A DNA stretch of 64,000 bases from Nocardia ignorata NBRC 108230 (lineage in GTDB: Bacteria > Actinomycetota > Actinomycetes > Mycobacteriales > Mycobacteriaceae): assembly GCF_001612905.1 (NCBI RefSeq), contig NZ_BDBI01000018.1, forward strand, positions 17,875 to 81,874, given 5' to 3'. The notes under the pieces are model-generated. The model did not search any database, was not told the origin of the DNA, and saw only the letters and a program-made list of their open reading frames with translations. The position numbers were made by a program, and so were the translations under genes. Positions 35,964 through 45,283 of the stretch are shown here, piece by piece; position 1 is the stretch's first letter, and each line of letters starts with the position of its first letter.

Positions 35964-36929
35964 TCAGGGGGTGGGGCGGCGGAGTTCGGTGACGGCGATG
36001 CGGGCGGCCTCGCCGATGGCGGCGTCGACGACGGGGAGGGCGGGGTCGGCGCGTGCCGCGCGGGTGAAGACCGCGACGGCGACGGGGATTTCGCCGGGGA
36101 ATTCGACGACCGCGACCTCGTTGCGGATGATGCCGACAGTGCCGGTCTTGCCCGCGACCACGACACCGCGATGTGGGAAGCCGGCAGCGACACGGTGCGG
36201 CCAGATCTGGTTGCGCATGACCGCGCGCACGAATTCGGTGCTCTCCGTCGACAACACGTCGCCGGACCAGAGCCGCCACAGCAGGCGCGTCATCTCCTCG
36301 GGAGTGGTCGCGCTGGCGTAGGCGGGATCGTAGGCCGACACCGTCCACGCCTCGTCGTTGTCGGCCAGCGCCGCGAACGCCTCGGCGGTGCTGTGGGTGT
36401 CGGTGTCGCGCACCAGGCTTCGGTGCTGATCGGCGGTGCCGCCGACGACCCGGGTTTCGGTGAGGCCGAGTTCGGCGGCCATGTCGGTGACGGCGGCCAG
36501 CCCGAGTTCACCGAGAAGAACGTCGGCGGCCGCGTTGTCGGACACCGTCATCATCGAGGTCACCAGGTCGCGACGGCTCAGCGTGATCGGATCGTGCAGT
36601 GCGGCAATACCGGTCGGGCCCGGGGTGCAGTCGGCGGGATCGATGGTGAGCCTGCCCGCCGGATCGATGCGCCCGTGGTCCACCTCGCGATAGAACGCCA
36701 CGCACAACAGCAACTTGTACACCGACGCCATCACCACCCGATCCCGCCCGCCCACCGAGATCTCCGCCGCCGAACCGTCACACCGCCGCGCATGCAGCCA
36801 CCCACTGCACCCGGCATCCGCGAACACCGCCCGAATCCTGTCCGTAGCCGTCGGGACAGCCCGATCGGCAGCCCGGAATCCCGACTCCGCACGCAGCATG
36901 TCGAACGACCGGCTCACCGCGCGCTCCAT
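35964..36929 (-). CDS. class A beta-lactamase-like serine hydrolase
   Basis: A 321-residue serine hydrolase of the beta-lactamase fold: S69-V-Y-K72, S130-D-N132 and K261-T-G are present and correctly spaced. Unlike true class A enzymes, no ExxLN omega-loop signature is seen, and no signal peptide precedes the domain, so it may be a cytoplasmic or non-lactamase relative. Starts at 36929 or 36899. It lies downstream of the LysR gene on the same strand, 133 bp (82 bp from the shorter start) after... that gene's end, close to the true beta-lactamase locus. Confidence 0.8.
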   Translation of the reverse strand: MERAVSRSFDMLRAESGFRAADRAVPTATDRIRAVFADAGCSGWLHARRCDGSAAEISVGGRDRVVMASVYKLLLCVAFYREVDHGRIDPAGRLTIDPADCTPGPTGIAALHDPITLSRRDLVTSMMTVSDNAAADVLLGELGLAAVTDMAAELGLTETRVVGGTADQHRSLVRDTDTHSTAEAFAALADNDEAWTVSAYDPAYASATTPEEMTRLLWRLWSGDVLSTESTEFVRAVMRNQIWPHRVAAGFPHRGVVVAGKTGTVGIIRNEVAVVEFPGEIPVAVAVFTRAARADPALPVVDAAIGEAARIAVTELRRPTP

Positions 36930-37010
36930 CGACGATCGCTCCGCATACTCACGCGATGCACTCTTCCGCTGCGAGACACCTCATCGCGCACAGATGCGTG
37001 ATTCGCGCCA

Positions 37011-37877
37011 TCACCGCAACCGCTCCCGGTACAGCACGCGATCGAGCACGTCCGCCTGCCCGCGCGTATCAGTCCGCCGAACCACCCTGACCCGCAACGC
37101 GACCGACTGCGGCGCCAAGGTCAACCACGCGACGCCCGGCGTGGGAGTGGGTGGGGTGGTGGTGAGGCCGAAGCTGGTTCCGGCGGCCACCGCTGCCAGC
37201 ACAGCGCGGTCGTCGGGGGCGGGCAGCGGCGGAGTGTCGAGGCCGCGTTCACGCAGGAGATCTAGGAGCGCGTCGTAAGCGGGTGGGTTGGCCGGACGCG
37301 GGGGATGGGCGAAGTGCAGACCGGTGAGCATGGGGAAGGTGGGGCGTTCGGTGGTGGTGGTGCGGTGACCGGCGGGAACGACCAGCCAGCGGGGGAGTTT
37401 CACGACGGGGCCCGCTTCGACGCCGTCGACCAGAGCGGGATGTTCGATCACCGCGACATCGCAGATGCCCGAGCGCACGTCGGCGACGAGGTCGACGGTG
37501 CTGCCGATCGTGGTCGACACCGTCCCGTCCGCGGGCCGCAACGCGGTGACGCAGGCGGTGACCACACGGTCCGGCAAGGCGGTGGTCGCCGCGAAGCGGG
37601 TGGTGCCGCTGAGCTGGGCGATGCGCCGGGATTCGGCGAGCAGGCGATCGGCGTCGTCGACGAGCAGCCGGGCGCGCGGCAGCAACTGCCTGCCCGCCGG
37701 GGTGAGCACGGCGCCCTGGGTGGTCCGGTGGACGAGCTCGATGTCGAGATGCTGTTCCAGGCGACGCAAACCCTGGGACAGCGGTGGTTGGGTCATGTCG
37801 AGTGCCGCTGCCGCCCGCCCGAAATGGCCCTCGTCCGCGACGGCGACGAAGAACCGGAGGTGGCGCAGCAGGTCCAT
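37011..37877 (-). CDS. LysR family regulator, divergent from beta-lactamase
   Basis: A 288-residue LysR-type regulator. The N-terminal winged HTH is complete (MDLLRHLRFFVAVADEGHFGRAAAALDMTQPPLSQGLRRLEQHLDIELVHR, read in pieces), followed by a substrate-binding-like effector domain. ATG 37877 is chosen because the HTH begins there. The start faces the beta-lactamase start across 164 bp, the AmpR-ampC arrangement, so it probably controls that gene; whether its effector is a muropeptide is unknown. Confidence 0.9.
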   Translation of the reverse strand: MDLLRHLRFFVAVADEGHFGRAAAALDMTQPPLSQGLRRLEQHLDIELVHRTTQGAVLTPAGRQLLPRARLLVDDADRLLAESRRIAQLSGTTRFAATTALPDRVVTACVTALRPADGTVSTTIGSTVDLVADVRSGICDVAVIEHPALVDGVEAGPVVKLPRWLVVPAGHRTTTTERPTFPMLTGLHFAHPPRPANPPAYDALLDLLRERGLDTPPLPAPDDRAVLAAVAAGTSFGLTTTPPTPTPGVAWLTLAPQSVALRVRVVRRTDTRGQADVLDRVLYRERLR

Positions 37878-38041
37878 GGGGCCATTGAACCAGCGGTCAC
37901 GCAACGGCTCGCCCGAACCGGACGAAGTGCCCAGCGCATCGCCTCGGATACCGCACCTCAACTGCGGCGATATCGATCACGACTCGCCGCGGACGGCATC
38001 CGGTATTGGCCGCGCCCCGCCCGCGATGGTGTGGTGCAACG

Positions 38042-38968
38042 GTGACTTCTTCCGCTACCGAGCACCCGATCCGCAGACGCCTCGCGGCCGCCGCACTCGC
38101 GGTCGCCACGCTGACCTTCACCGCGTGCTCCTCCGAACCCGCAGCCCCGAGCGAAACCTCGGCCGCGCCGGGCACCGCGTCCGCCGATACCACCCAGTTC
38201 GCCGCCTTGGAATCGAAATACACTGCGCGACTAGGTCTCTCGGTCACCGATACCGGAACCGGCGCCACCGTCGCCTACCGGGCCGACGAACGTTTCCCCA
38301 TCGCCTCCACCTTCAAGGGCCTGGCCTGTGGCGCCCTCCTGCAGGCGCATCCACTCTCGACCGGCTACTTCGACCAGGTCATCCACTACACCGCCGCCGA
38401 CCTGGTCGAGTACTCACCCGAAACCGAGAAGCACGTCGACACCGGCATGACCGTGGCGGCCCTCTGCCATGCCACCATCACGCTCTCCGACAACACGGCG
38501 GGCAACTTGGTGCTCCGCTTGCTCGGCGGCCCGGCGGGTTTCACGGCGTTCCTGCGGACCCTCGGTGACAACGTGACCCGCCTGGACCGTTGGGAAACCG
38601 AACTCAACACCGCCATCCCCGGCGACGAACGCGACACCACCACCCCGGCCGCCCTGGCCGCCGACTACCGCGCCCTCGTCCTCGGGGATGTCCTCGCCGA
38701 GCCCGAACGCACCCAGCTCGCCGACTGGCTCAAGGCCAACACCACCGGCGGCAAACGCATCAAGGCCGGCCTACCCACCGACTGGACTGTCGGCGACAAG
38801 ACCGGCAGCCCCGCCTACGGTTCGGCCCTCGACGTGGCCATCGCCTGGCCCCCGAACCGCCCGCCCCTGGTACTCGCGGTCCTGTCGACGAAATCCGAGC
38901 AGGACGCCGAACCTTCCAACGAACTCCTGGCCGAGGCGACGAAAGCGGCGGTCGCCCAGCTCAATTGA
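38042..38968 (+). CDS. bla: class A beta-lactamase, lipoprotein
   Basis: A 308-residue serine beta-lactamase hydrolysing penicillins and probably cephalosporins outside the membrane. The signal peptide ends in FTAC with C29 a likely lipidation site. All class A elements are present: S89-T-F-K92, S149-D-N151, E185 in RWETELN (Ambler E166) and K253-T-G255. GTG start, supported by the immediately following signal peptide. Similar to Nocardia AST/FAR-type enzymes in general layout. The 3' end overlaps the converging TetR gene by 8 bp. Confidence 0.93.
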   Translation: MTSSATEHPIRRRLAAAALAVATLTFTACSSEPAAPSETSAAPGTASADTTQFAALESKYTARLGLSVTDTGTGATVAYRADERFPIASTFKGLACGALLQAHPLSTGYFDQVIHYTAADLVEYSPETEKHVDTGMTVAALCHATITLSDNTAGNLVLRLLGGPAGFTAFLRTLGDNVTRLDRWETELNTAIPGDERDTTTPAALAADYRALVLGDVLAEPERTQLADWLKANTTGGKRIKAGLPTDWTVGDKTGSPAYGSALDVAIAWPPNRPPLVLAVLSTKSEQDAEPSNELLAEATKAAVAQLN

Positions 38969-39569
38969 TCCGCCACCCCGCCCGCACGGAACGGGCGCAC
39001 AGCTGCGGTTCGTCGCCTGCTCCGACGAACAAGGCGGTGAGCATCGGGATGCCGTGGTCGAGTGCCTCGGCGGGCAACGGGCCGGTCGCAACCAGCGCGG
39101 CCAGCCCGTGCCCGATCACCCAGCTCTGCGTCGCCAGTTCGAGGGGGTCGGCCTCGGCCCGGAAGCGGCCGAGGTCGCGGGCCCTCGCCGCGGCCGCCAC
39201 CAGCCGTTCCAACGTCGCATCGGCGGCCGGTGCGTCCTCGAGTTCGAAACCGGCGTCGAACATCACCCGGTACAGATCGGGTTCGGCCAGTGCGTTGGCG
39301 AGGTAGGCGTTGCCGAGCGCGGCCAGGTCGCGCACGGGATCGCCGGTGTCGGGGACGTGGGCGAGGCGCGCGGCCAACCGGGTGAACCCCTCCTGCCGCA
39401 CCGCCCGCCACAACCCGTCGATCCCGTCGAAATAGGTGTACACGGCCATCGTCGACACCTCGGTCCCGGCGACGAGCCCGCGCAGCGTCACCGGTTCACG
39501 CGCCGCGACCATCTGCGCCGCCCGCTCGATCAGCATCGCCCTGATCCCCGGATTCCGCGTTCTGCCCAT
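38961..39569 (-). CDS. TetR family regulator
   Basis: A 202-residue regulator. The N-terminal HTH reads MLIERAAQMVAAREPVTLRG then VSTMAVYTYFDGIDGLWRAV. The C-terminal ligand-binding helices include LYRVMFDAGFEL and the WVIGHGLAALVATG region, as in the TetR_C WHG-type group. Divergent from the RidA-like gene with an inverted repeat between; its own 3' end overlaps bla by 8 bp in the opposite direction. Confidence 0.9.
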   Translation of the reverse strand: MGRTRNPGIRAMLIERAAQMVAAREPVTLRGLVAGTEVSTMAVYTYFDGIDGLWRAVRQEGFTRLAARLAHVPDTGDPVRDLAALGNAYLANALAEPDLYRVMFDAGFELEDAPAADATLERLVAAAARARDLGRFRAEADPLELATQSWVIGHGLAALVATGPLPAEALDHGIPMLTALFVGAGDEPQLCARSVRAGWRIN

Positions 39570-39581
39570 GGCGCCACATTA

Positions 39582-39596
39582 CATAACAGCGTTATG
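39582..39596. promoter_or_regulatory. TetR operator candidate
   Basis: CATAAC-AGC-GTTATG, a 15-bp perfect inverted repeat with a 3-bp centre, lies in the 54-bp gap between the divergent tetR and RidA-like genes. Size and place fit TetR autoregulation. Confidence 0.7.
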
Positions 39597-39623
39597 GTTA
39601 TGGCACCGACGACGGGAGCGAAC

Positions 39624-40031
39624 ATGACCGTGGAACTGATCAATCCGGAGGGGCTGCCCAAGCCCGACGTGTACCGGCAGCTGTCGATCGCGACCGGCTC
39701 ACGCCTGGTCTTCCTGGCCGGGCAGGTGGCCCGCGACGCCGACGGAAACCCCGTCGGCGCCGGCGATTTCGCCGCCCAGGTGGAACAGGCCTACCTGAAT
39801 GTCGGCGCCGCGATGACCGCGGTCGGCGGATCCTTCGACGACGTCGCGAAGCTGACGATCTACGTCGTCGACTGGAGTGCCGACAAATATCCGCTGCTGG
39901 GCGAAGGAGTGAGTCGCGCGGCCGCGAAAATGGGGGTCGACCCGGTCAAACCGATCACCCTGATCGGCGTGGCCGCACTGGGTGAACCCGACCTGCTCGT
40001 CGAGGTCGAGGCGACCGCGGTGCTCGACTGA
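39624..40031 (+). CDS. RidA family protein
   Basis: A 135-residue member of the RidA superfamily, second in the window. It carries the family's FLAGQVARDADGNPVG, AQVEQAYLNVGAAM and the terminal VEVEATAVLD. The Arg of catalytically active RidA is replaced by Val-Glu here, so it may belong to an Rid2-7-type subgroup. ATG chosen for the GGGAGCG site 5 nt upstream; earlier in-frame ATGs lie in the operator. Probably repressed by the divergent TetR protein. Confidence 0.87.
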   Translation: MTVELINPEGLPKPDVYRQLSIATGSRLVFLAGQVARDADGNPVGAGDFAAQVEQAYLNVGAAMTAVGGSFDDVAKLTIYVVDWSADKYPLLGEGVSRAAAKMGVDPVKPITLIGVAALGEPDLLVEVEATAVLD

Positions 40032-40922
40032 TCACCCTGCGCGGTACCGGCCGGGGGCCACACCGTATTCACGTTTGAAGGCTTTGCCGAACGCGTATTC
40101 GGAGCTGTAGCCGGTGCGCCCGGCGATGGTGGCCAACGGGTGGTCGGTCTCGCGCAGGAGCCGGGCGGCGGTGAGCATCCGCCAGCGGGTGAGATAGGCC
40201 AGTGGCGGTTCGCCGAGCAGGGTGGTGAATCGTTTGGCGAACGCGGCCCTGCTCAAACCCGCACGGGCGCCGAGCGATTCGACGGTCCAGTGGTGACCAG
40301 GGTCGTCGTGTACGGCCCGCAGCGCACGCGACAGTTCGGGGTCGGTGAACGCGACCGACCACCGTGCGGTGTCGTGGGTGGCGCTCTCGGCGAGCCAGGC
40401 GCGCAACAGATAGAGCAGGAGCAGGTCGAGCAGCGGTGGGACGGCAGCGTCGGCGCCGGGGCGGGCGTCGGTGAGTTCGGCGGCGAGCAGGTCGACGGCG
40501 GCGCGCAACGACGCGTGCGTGCCGAGCCGGGCCGGAATGTGCACGACCTCGGGCAATTCCGCCAGCAGTGGATGGGTGCGATCGGCGGCGAGGTGATACG
40601 ACCCGCACAGCAGGGTGGAAGCGGCGCCGGGGCCCTCGACCACCCGGACGTCGTCGGGTCCCGCGGTCTCGGTGAACGTGCTGGTGAGCTGATCGACCAG
40701 ACCGTGCGCGACCCCGCGTGGCATCAGCACCGCGTCCCCCGTACCGAGCGCGATGGGTTCGGCTCCCGCCCTGGTGAGCCAGCACGAACCCTGCAGGACG
40801 ACATGGAAACCGGCACCTTCCATCAGCGGATACCTGCGGCCCCACGGCGCGTGCCGCACGAACATCCCTGACGCGGGGTCACCGGTACGCGCGGTGGCCA
40901 GCACATCGCTGAGCAGATCCAT
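40032..40922 (-). CDS. AraC family regulator with cupin-like N-terminal domain
   Basis: A 296-residue regulator. The N-terminal half (HVVLQGSCWLTRAGAEPIALGTGDAVLMPRGVAHG) is the AraC-binding/cupin_6 sensor. The C-terminal half has two HTH motifs, WTVESLGARAGLSRAAFAKRF and PLATIAGRTGYSSEYAFGKAFKREYG. ATG 40922 is preferred to the TTG at 40934. Divergent from the reductase gene at 41040, which it probably activates. Confidence 0.9.
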   Translation of the reverse strand: MDLLSDVLATARTGDPASGMFVRHAPWGRRYPLMEGAGFHVVLQGSCWLTRAGAEPIALGTGDAVLMPRGVAHGLVDQLTSTFTETAGPDDVRVVEGPGAASTLLCGSYHLAADRTHPLLAELPEVVHIPARLGTHASLRAAVDLLAAELTDARPGADAAVPPLLDLLLLYLLRAWLAESATHDTARWSVAFTDPELSRALRAVHDDPGHHWTVESLGARAGLSRAAFAKRFTTLLGEPPLAYLTRWRMLTAARLLRETDHPLATIAGRTGYSSEYAFGKAFKREYGVAPGRYRAG

Positions 40923-41039
40923 AACCGATGACAATACCGATGAAGACGTTTGGATATCTTTTGTGGATCCTGGATGATTTCACGTCCTGATATCTGTCCA
41001 TACGCTGAGTTCATCAACCGAATGAACAAGGAGCAGGAC

Positions 41040-42035
41040 ATGAAGATCGCCGTGTACGGGGCAAGTGGACACGTCGGCCGTTTCGTGGTGGCGGAACTGG
41101 CTCGCCGTGGAATCGACACCGTCGTCGTGGGACGTAACGCCCAGCGGCTGACGGACTTCGGCGTAGCTGTCCGGGTCGCCGCAGCCGACGATCACTCCGC
41201 GCTGCTCACCGCCTTCACCGGGGTCGACGTTGTCATCAGCACCCTGCCCGACTACACCGGAACCGGTGAGGGCGTGCTGCGCGCCGCCGTCGCCGCGGGC
41301 GCGAGCTATGTGGATGTCGCGGGCGAACAACTGTTCGCCCGCAAGGTGTTCGACGAATACGGGCCGCTCGCCGAGGCCGCAGGCGTCACCCTGGTCACGG
41401 CCGTCACGGAGGCGGGCGTGTTCGGTGACCTGCTCGCCGACCTCGGCGCGCGGCGGCTCGGCGGTGCCGACGAGATCGTGCTCAGCCATGTCGTCGCACC
41501 CGGTGGTGAGGGTTCACGTGGCAGTATGCGCACGGTGCTGCGCAATCTCGACGCCTTCACCAGTGGTGGTCTTTCCTGGTCCGACGGTGAATTCCGCACC
41601 GGCCCCAAGCCGCGACGGGACACGCTGATCCTGCCCGGCGCCACCGATCCTGTCGCGGTGGTGAAGTTCCCGCAGCCGGCCGTGGTGACGATCCCGCGCC
41701 ATACCACGGCCGCTTCGGTGGAAGGTGTGCTGGCGAAGGAGATCTTCGCGATGGTCGGTACCGTCACCGAGGCCGACCTGGAACGTGCGCCCGAAACACC
41801 CTCCGCCCCGGCTCCGTATTCGATGGTGGTCGACATACATCGTGACGGAAAAACGCTGCGCGGCATCGGAAGCGGGCCCGACACGTACCGCAACAGTGCC
41901 CAGCTCGCGGTGGCGGTAGCGACCCGCATCGGCGCGCGCGCGAAACCGGGCGCGCAGTCACCCGCCGAACTGTTCGACCCCGTCGAATTCCTCGACGCAC
42001 TGGGTGAATTCGGCATGACCTGGTCGCTCGGATGA
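41040..42035 (+). CDS. saccharopine dehydrogenase-like NAD(P)-binding protein
   Basis: A 331-residue protein with N-terminal Rossmann motif GASGHVGRFVVAEL and acidic-loop VVVGRN, then VVISTLPDYTG and YVDVAGEQ, typical of saccharopine dehydrogenase NADP-binding-domain proteins and trans-acting enoyl-reductase-like proteins. Catalytic role unknown. A strong AAGGAG site precedes ATG 41040. The stop overlaps the start of the SGNH hydrolase gene (ATGA), so both are one operon, probably under the divergent AraC protein. Confidence 0.85.
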   Translation: MKIAVYGASGHVGRFVVAELARRGIDTVVVGRNAQRLTDFGVAVRVAAADDHSALLTAFTGVDVVISTLPDYTGTGEGVLRAAVAAGASYVDVAGEQLFARKVFDEYGPLAEAAGVTLVTAVTEAGVFGDLLADLGARRLGGADEIVLSHVVAPGGEGSRGSMRTVLRNLDAFTSGGLSWSDGEFRTGPKPRRDTLILPGATDPVAVVKFPQPAVVTIPRHTTAASVEGVLAKEIFAMVGTVTEADLERAPETPSAPAPYSMVVDIHRDGKTLRGIGSGPDTYRNSAQLAVAVATRIGARAKPGAQSPAELFDPVEFLDALGEFGMTWSLG

Positions 42036-43255
42036 ACAAGCCCGCACGCCGGGCGGTCACCTTCCTGGCGACGGTGACCGCTCTGGTGCTGGTCGCCTGT
42101 GGCACGCGCGAGCCGGCACCCGAGTGGTCTAGCGTGTGGGCGGCCGCCGCCCAGCATCCGGCGACTCAGAACTGGTCGGCCGACGGCTTTGCCGACGAGA
42201 CCGTCCGCCAAGTCGTCCGCCTGACGGACGGCGGCCCGCAGGTCCGGGTCCGGCTGTCGAATCGCTATGGCACCGAACCGTTGGCCGTCGAGGGTGCCAC
42301 GGTGGCTCGCAGCGCAGGCGGCGCCGCGCTGGTGCCCGGGTCGGTGCACCCGCTGACAATGGCCCGCTCGACAACATTCGATGTCGCCCCCGGCGCCGAG
42401 GCGGCAAGCGACCCGATCCCACTCCCGGTCGCGGCCGGGGAGGCGGTCACCGTCACCCTCTACTTCGCCCGCCCGACCGGCCCGGCGACCCAGCACGCGC
42501 AAGCTGCCACGACCAGCTTCCGCGCCGCAGGCGACCACGCGGCCGAACCGACCGCGACGCCCTTCACCGAGACCTCCCGATCCTGGTACTACTTGACGGG
42601 CGTCGACGCGATCGGCGCGGAACGGGAGGTCACCGTCGCCTTCGGCGACTCCATCACCGACGGCTACCGCTCGACTGTCGACACCGACCAGCGCTACCCG
42701 GACCAGCTCGCCCGCCACCCGGGCACCGGACCGCACGCGGTCGTCAACGCGGGTATCAGCGGCAACCGGCTGCTCACCGACTCGACCGTGCTCGGGGACA
42801 GTGCCCGCCTACGATTCCGCCGCGATGTCCTCGAACAACCCGGCGTCGACACGGTGATCGTGCTCATCGGCATCAACGACATCGGCCTGGCCGGCGCCAC
42901 CGGCCCCGATGGTGTGTTGTCCCCGGATGTTTCGGCCGACCAGCTCATCGCGGGCTATCGCGAGCTGATCGGCGCGGCCCACGCGGCGGGCGTGCGCGTC
43001 ATCGGCGCGACTCTGCTGCCGTTCGGTGGTTCGGTGTACTACTCGCCGGGCAAGGACGACCTGCGAGCTCAGGTGAACACCTGGATACGCACCGGCAACG
43101 CCTTCGACGCGGTGGTGGATCTGGACCGTGCGCTGGCCGCGCCGGACGACCGGAGCAGACTGGCGCAACAGTTCGACAGCGGAGATCATCTGCACCCCAA
43201 CGACCTCGGCTACGGTGCTATGGCGGCGGCCATAGCAGGCGCGGGCGTGCTGTGA
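42032..43255 (+). CDS. SGNH/GDSL hydrolase lipoprotein
   Basis: A 407-residue exported esterase. The signal peptide ends in LVAC with lipidated C23. After an N-terminal beta-rich domain (RVRLSNRYGTEPL) come the four SGNH blocks: GDSITDG (Ser about 206), NAGISGN (Gly), LIGINDIG (Asn) and DHLHPND (Asp-His). This two-domain layout is that of actinobacterial rearrangement-type SGNH esterases. Coupled by a 4-bp overlap to the preceding reductase-like gene. Confidence 0.9.
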   Translation: MNKPARRAVTFLATVTALVLVACGTREPAPEWSSVWAAAAQHPATQNWSADGFADETVRQVVRLTDGGPQVRVRLSNRYGTEPLAVEGATVARSAGGAALVPGSVHPLTMARSTTFDVAPGAEAASDPIPLPVAAGEAVTVTLYFARPTGPATQHAQAATTSFRAAGDHAAEPTATPFTETSRSWYYLTGVDAIGAEREVTVAFGDSITDGYRSTVDTDQRYPDQLARHPGTGPHAVVNAGISGNRLLTDSTVLGDSARLRFRRDVLEQPGVDTVIVLIGINDIGLAGATGPDGVLSPDVSADQLIAGYRELIGAAHAAGVRVIGATLLPFGGSVYYSPGKDDLRAQVNTWIRTGNAFDAVVDLDRALAAPDDRSRLAQQFDSGDHLHPNDLGYGAMAAAIAGAGVL

Positions 43256-43427
43256 TGCTCGACAGCGGCGAGGCTGTCACCAGCGCGGGAAGAGACAACC
43301 GGGTCAACAACCGGTGAACCCTGACTGCTCGAGTGGCAGTTGGGACGAGGGCTCGATATGCTCGCCCCGATATCGAAACGGGCTGCCTTGCTGCATGTTT
43401 GGCTCGAGGATTGGTGGTTGGGGGCCT

Positions 43428-44879
43428 GTGGTTACTGCGGAAGTCGGGCCGGTGACGCACGCGACGGGGGACCGCACGACAGCGGGACCGGCGGGGTATG
43501 TGGTGCTGAGCGCCGCAGTGGTCATCGTGGTGATCGCCGCGCTCACCGTGGTTTTCGCGCCCCCTCTCATCGGCATTCCCGTGCTGGTCGGTGCGTTGGT
43601 CACGGCGCTGATCGCCTGTCCGGCGGTTTTCGTCGCGCTGCGCCAAACCGCGAAAGCCGACCTCTCCGCCGCCGCCGCTCAGCGCGCCGAACAGCAGTTG
43701 GCGGCCACCGTCGCCGAGGCGACGCAGCGCATCGCGAAGGCCGAGGAACACAGCTCCTCCTACGCCTGGGAAGCGCAGGAGAACTCGCGTCGCGGTGCCG
43801 CCGCGCTCGCGGCGTTCGCCGGTGCCGCCAGCCGTATCCAGGCCATGACCACCAGCATGCTCGCCGAACTGCGCGAGATGGAACACCGTCACGCCGACCC
43901 CCGCGTGCTCACCGACCTGCTCCACATCGACCACCGCACCGCCCAGACCGGCCGCCTCGCCGACAGCATCGCGGTGCTCAGCGGCGCCCGCACCGGCCGG
44001 CGCTGGGCCAAACCCATTGCGATGGAATCGATCCTGCGTGGCGCGATGGGTCGGGTCGCCGGATACCAGCGTGTGCGACTGCGCGCGGTGGCCGAGGTCG
44101 GTATCGCCGGGCACGCCGCCGAAGGCGTGATGCACGCGCTGGCCGAACTGCTCGACAACGCCTGCAACTTCTCCCCGCCCACCACCGAGGTGCATGTCTA
44201 CGCGGCGGAAGTGCCCGCGGGCGTTGTCATCACCATCGAGGACAGCGGTCTGGTGATGAGCGAATCGGCCCTGCGCCGCGCCGAGGCCGCCGTGAGCGGA
44301 CGCGACCACAAGGGCAAGGGCGCCGACCTGGCCTCCCTCTCGGGCACCCGGCTCGGGCTCGCCGTGGTCGGCAACCTCGCGCGCAAACACGATCTCACCG
44401 TGTCGTACCGGCCCTCGGCCATCGGTGGCACGGCGGTGGTCGTCGTCGTCCCGCGCGAACTCACCGCCCGCGCCGAACGCCGGGGCCGCGACACGGGCCG
44501 TCACGCCGCGCCCGCCACCCAGCGTGCCGACACCGGCGGCATCCAGCTCACCAACCTCGGCCAGTTCGACGCACCGACCCCGCGCCCGGCGCCGCACACC
44601 GAGAACGGCGACCTCGGCTGGGCCGACGCCATCGCCCGCCAGGTGTCACCGCCCGCCGGTGAGGCCGCCCACTTGCCCGCGGCGACCACTCCGGCGCTGC
44701 CCAAGCGCCGTCGCGGCAGCACGCTCGCGCAGGTCCATCCCGAAGGTCTCACCCCGCCCGTGCCCACCCAGGCGACGCCGGCGAAACCCTCGGCACTCGG
44801 CGCCTTCCAACGTTCTGCCCGCACCGAGCCGCGCACAGGCAGCGCCGCCTCTGCACCAGACCCCCAGGAGGACCGATGA
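43428..44879 (+). CDS. cvnA: conservon sensor-kinase-like ATPase (CvnA)
   Basis: A 483-residue membrane protein: two N-terminal helices, a coiled segment, then a GHKL ATPase domain with N-box LAELLDNACNFSPP, G1 ITIEDSGLVMS and G2 GTRLGLAVVGNLA. It lacks a normal phospho-acceptor H-box, as in CvnA proteins, and has a Pro/Thr-rich tail. First gene of the conservon, a membrane-associated G-protein-like signalling complex of actinobacteria. GTG 43428 is chosen with a TGGGGG site close by. Its stop overlaps the roadblock gene start by 4 bp. Confidence 0.88.
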   Translation: MVTAEVGPVTHATGDRTTAGPAGYVVLSAAVVIVVIAALTVVFAPPLIGIPVLVGALVTALIACPAVFVALRQTAKADLSAAAAQRAEQQLAATVAEATQRIAKAEEHSSSYAWEAQENSRRGAAALAAFAGAASRIQAMTTSMLAELREMEHRHADPRVLTDLLHIDHRTAQTGRLADSIAVLSGARTGRRWAKPIAMESILRGAMGRVAGYQRVRLRAVAEVGIAGHAAEGVMHALAELLDNACNFSPPTTEVHVYAAEVPAGVVITIEDSGLVMSESALRRAEAAVSGRDHKGKGADLASLSGTRLGLAVVGNLARKHDLTVSYRPSAIGGTAVVVVVPRELTARAERRGRDTGRHAAPATQRADTGGIQLTNLGQFDAPTPRPAPHTENGDLGWADAIARQVSPPAGEAAHLPAATTPALPKRRRGSTLAQVHPEGLTPPVPTQATPAKPSALGAFQRSARTEPRTGSAASAPDPQEDR

Positions 44880-45283
44880 CCACCACCGCCGCGACCAATC
44901 TCGGCTGGTTGCTCGAGAAACTGCTCGCCCGCACCCCACGCACCCGCCACGCCCTGCTGCTCTCGGGTGACGGCCTCAAGATCTGCCACACCCCGGAACT
45001 CGACACCGACCGCGCCGACCAGCTCGCCGCGATCGCCGCCGGTTTCCAGAGCCTCGCGCACGGGGCCTCCGTCGAATTCGGTGACGGGCGAGGCGGAGTC
45101 CGCCAGTCGATGACCGAGTTCTACGGCGGCATCCTGTTCGTGGTCGAGGCCGGACTCGGCGCGCACTTAGCGGTGATCGCCGCCGAGGACGCCGACGCGG
45201 GCCTGGTCGGGCACACCATGCACGAACTGGTCGAGCAGCTCGGCGAACACCTCGCCGCCCAGCCGCGCCGGGGGACGCCGTAA
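44876..45283 (+). CDS. cvnB: roadblock/LC7 domain protein (CvnB)
   Basis: A 135-residue roadblock/LC7 protein: LGWLLEKLLARTPRTRHALLLSGDG and the repeating beta strands GGILFVVEAGLGAHLAVIAAEDAD. In conservons CvnB modulates the GTPase CvnD, like a GAP or scaffold. The start overlaps cvnA (ATGA) and the stop overlaps cvnC (TAATG). Confidence 0.92.
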   Translation: MTTTAATNLGWLLEKLLARTPRTRHALLLSGDGLKICHTPELDTDRADQLAAIAAGFQSLAHGASVEFGDGRGGVRQSMTEFYGGILFVVEAGLGAHLAVIAAEDADAGLVGHTMHELVEQLGEHLAAQPRRGTP

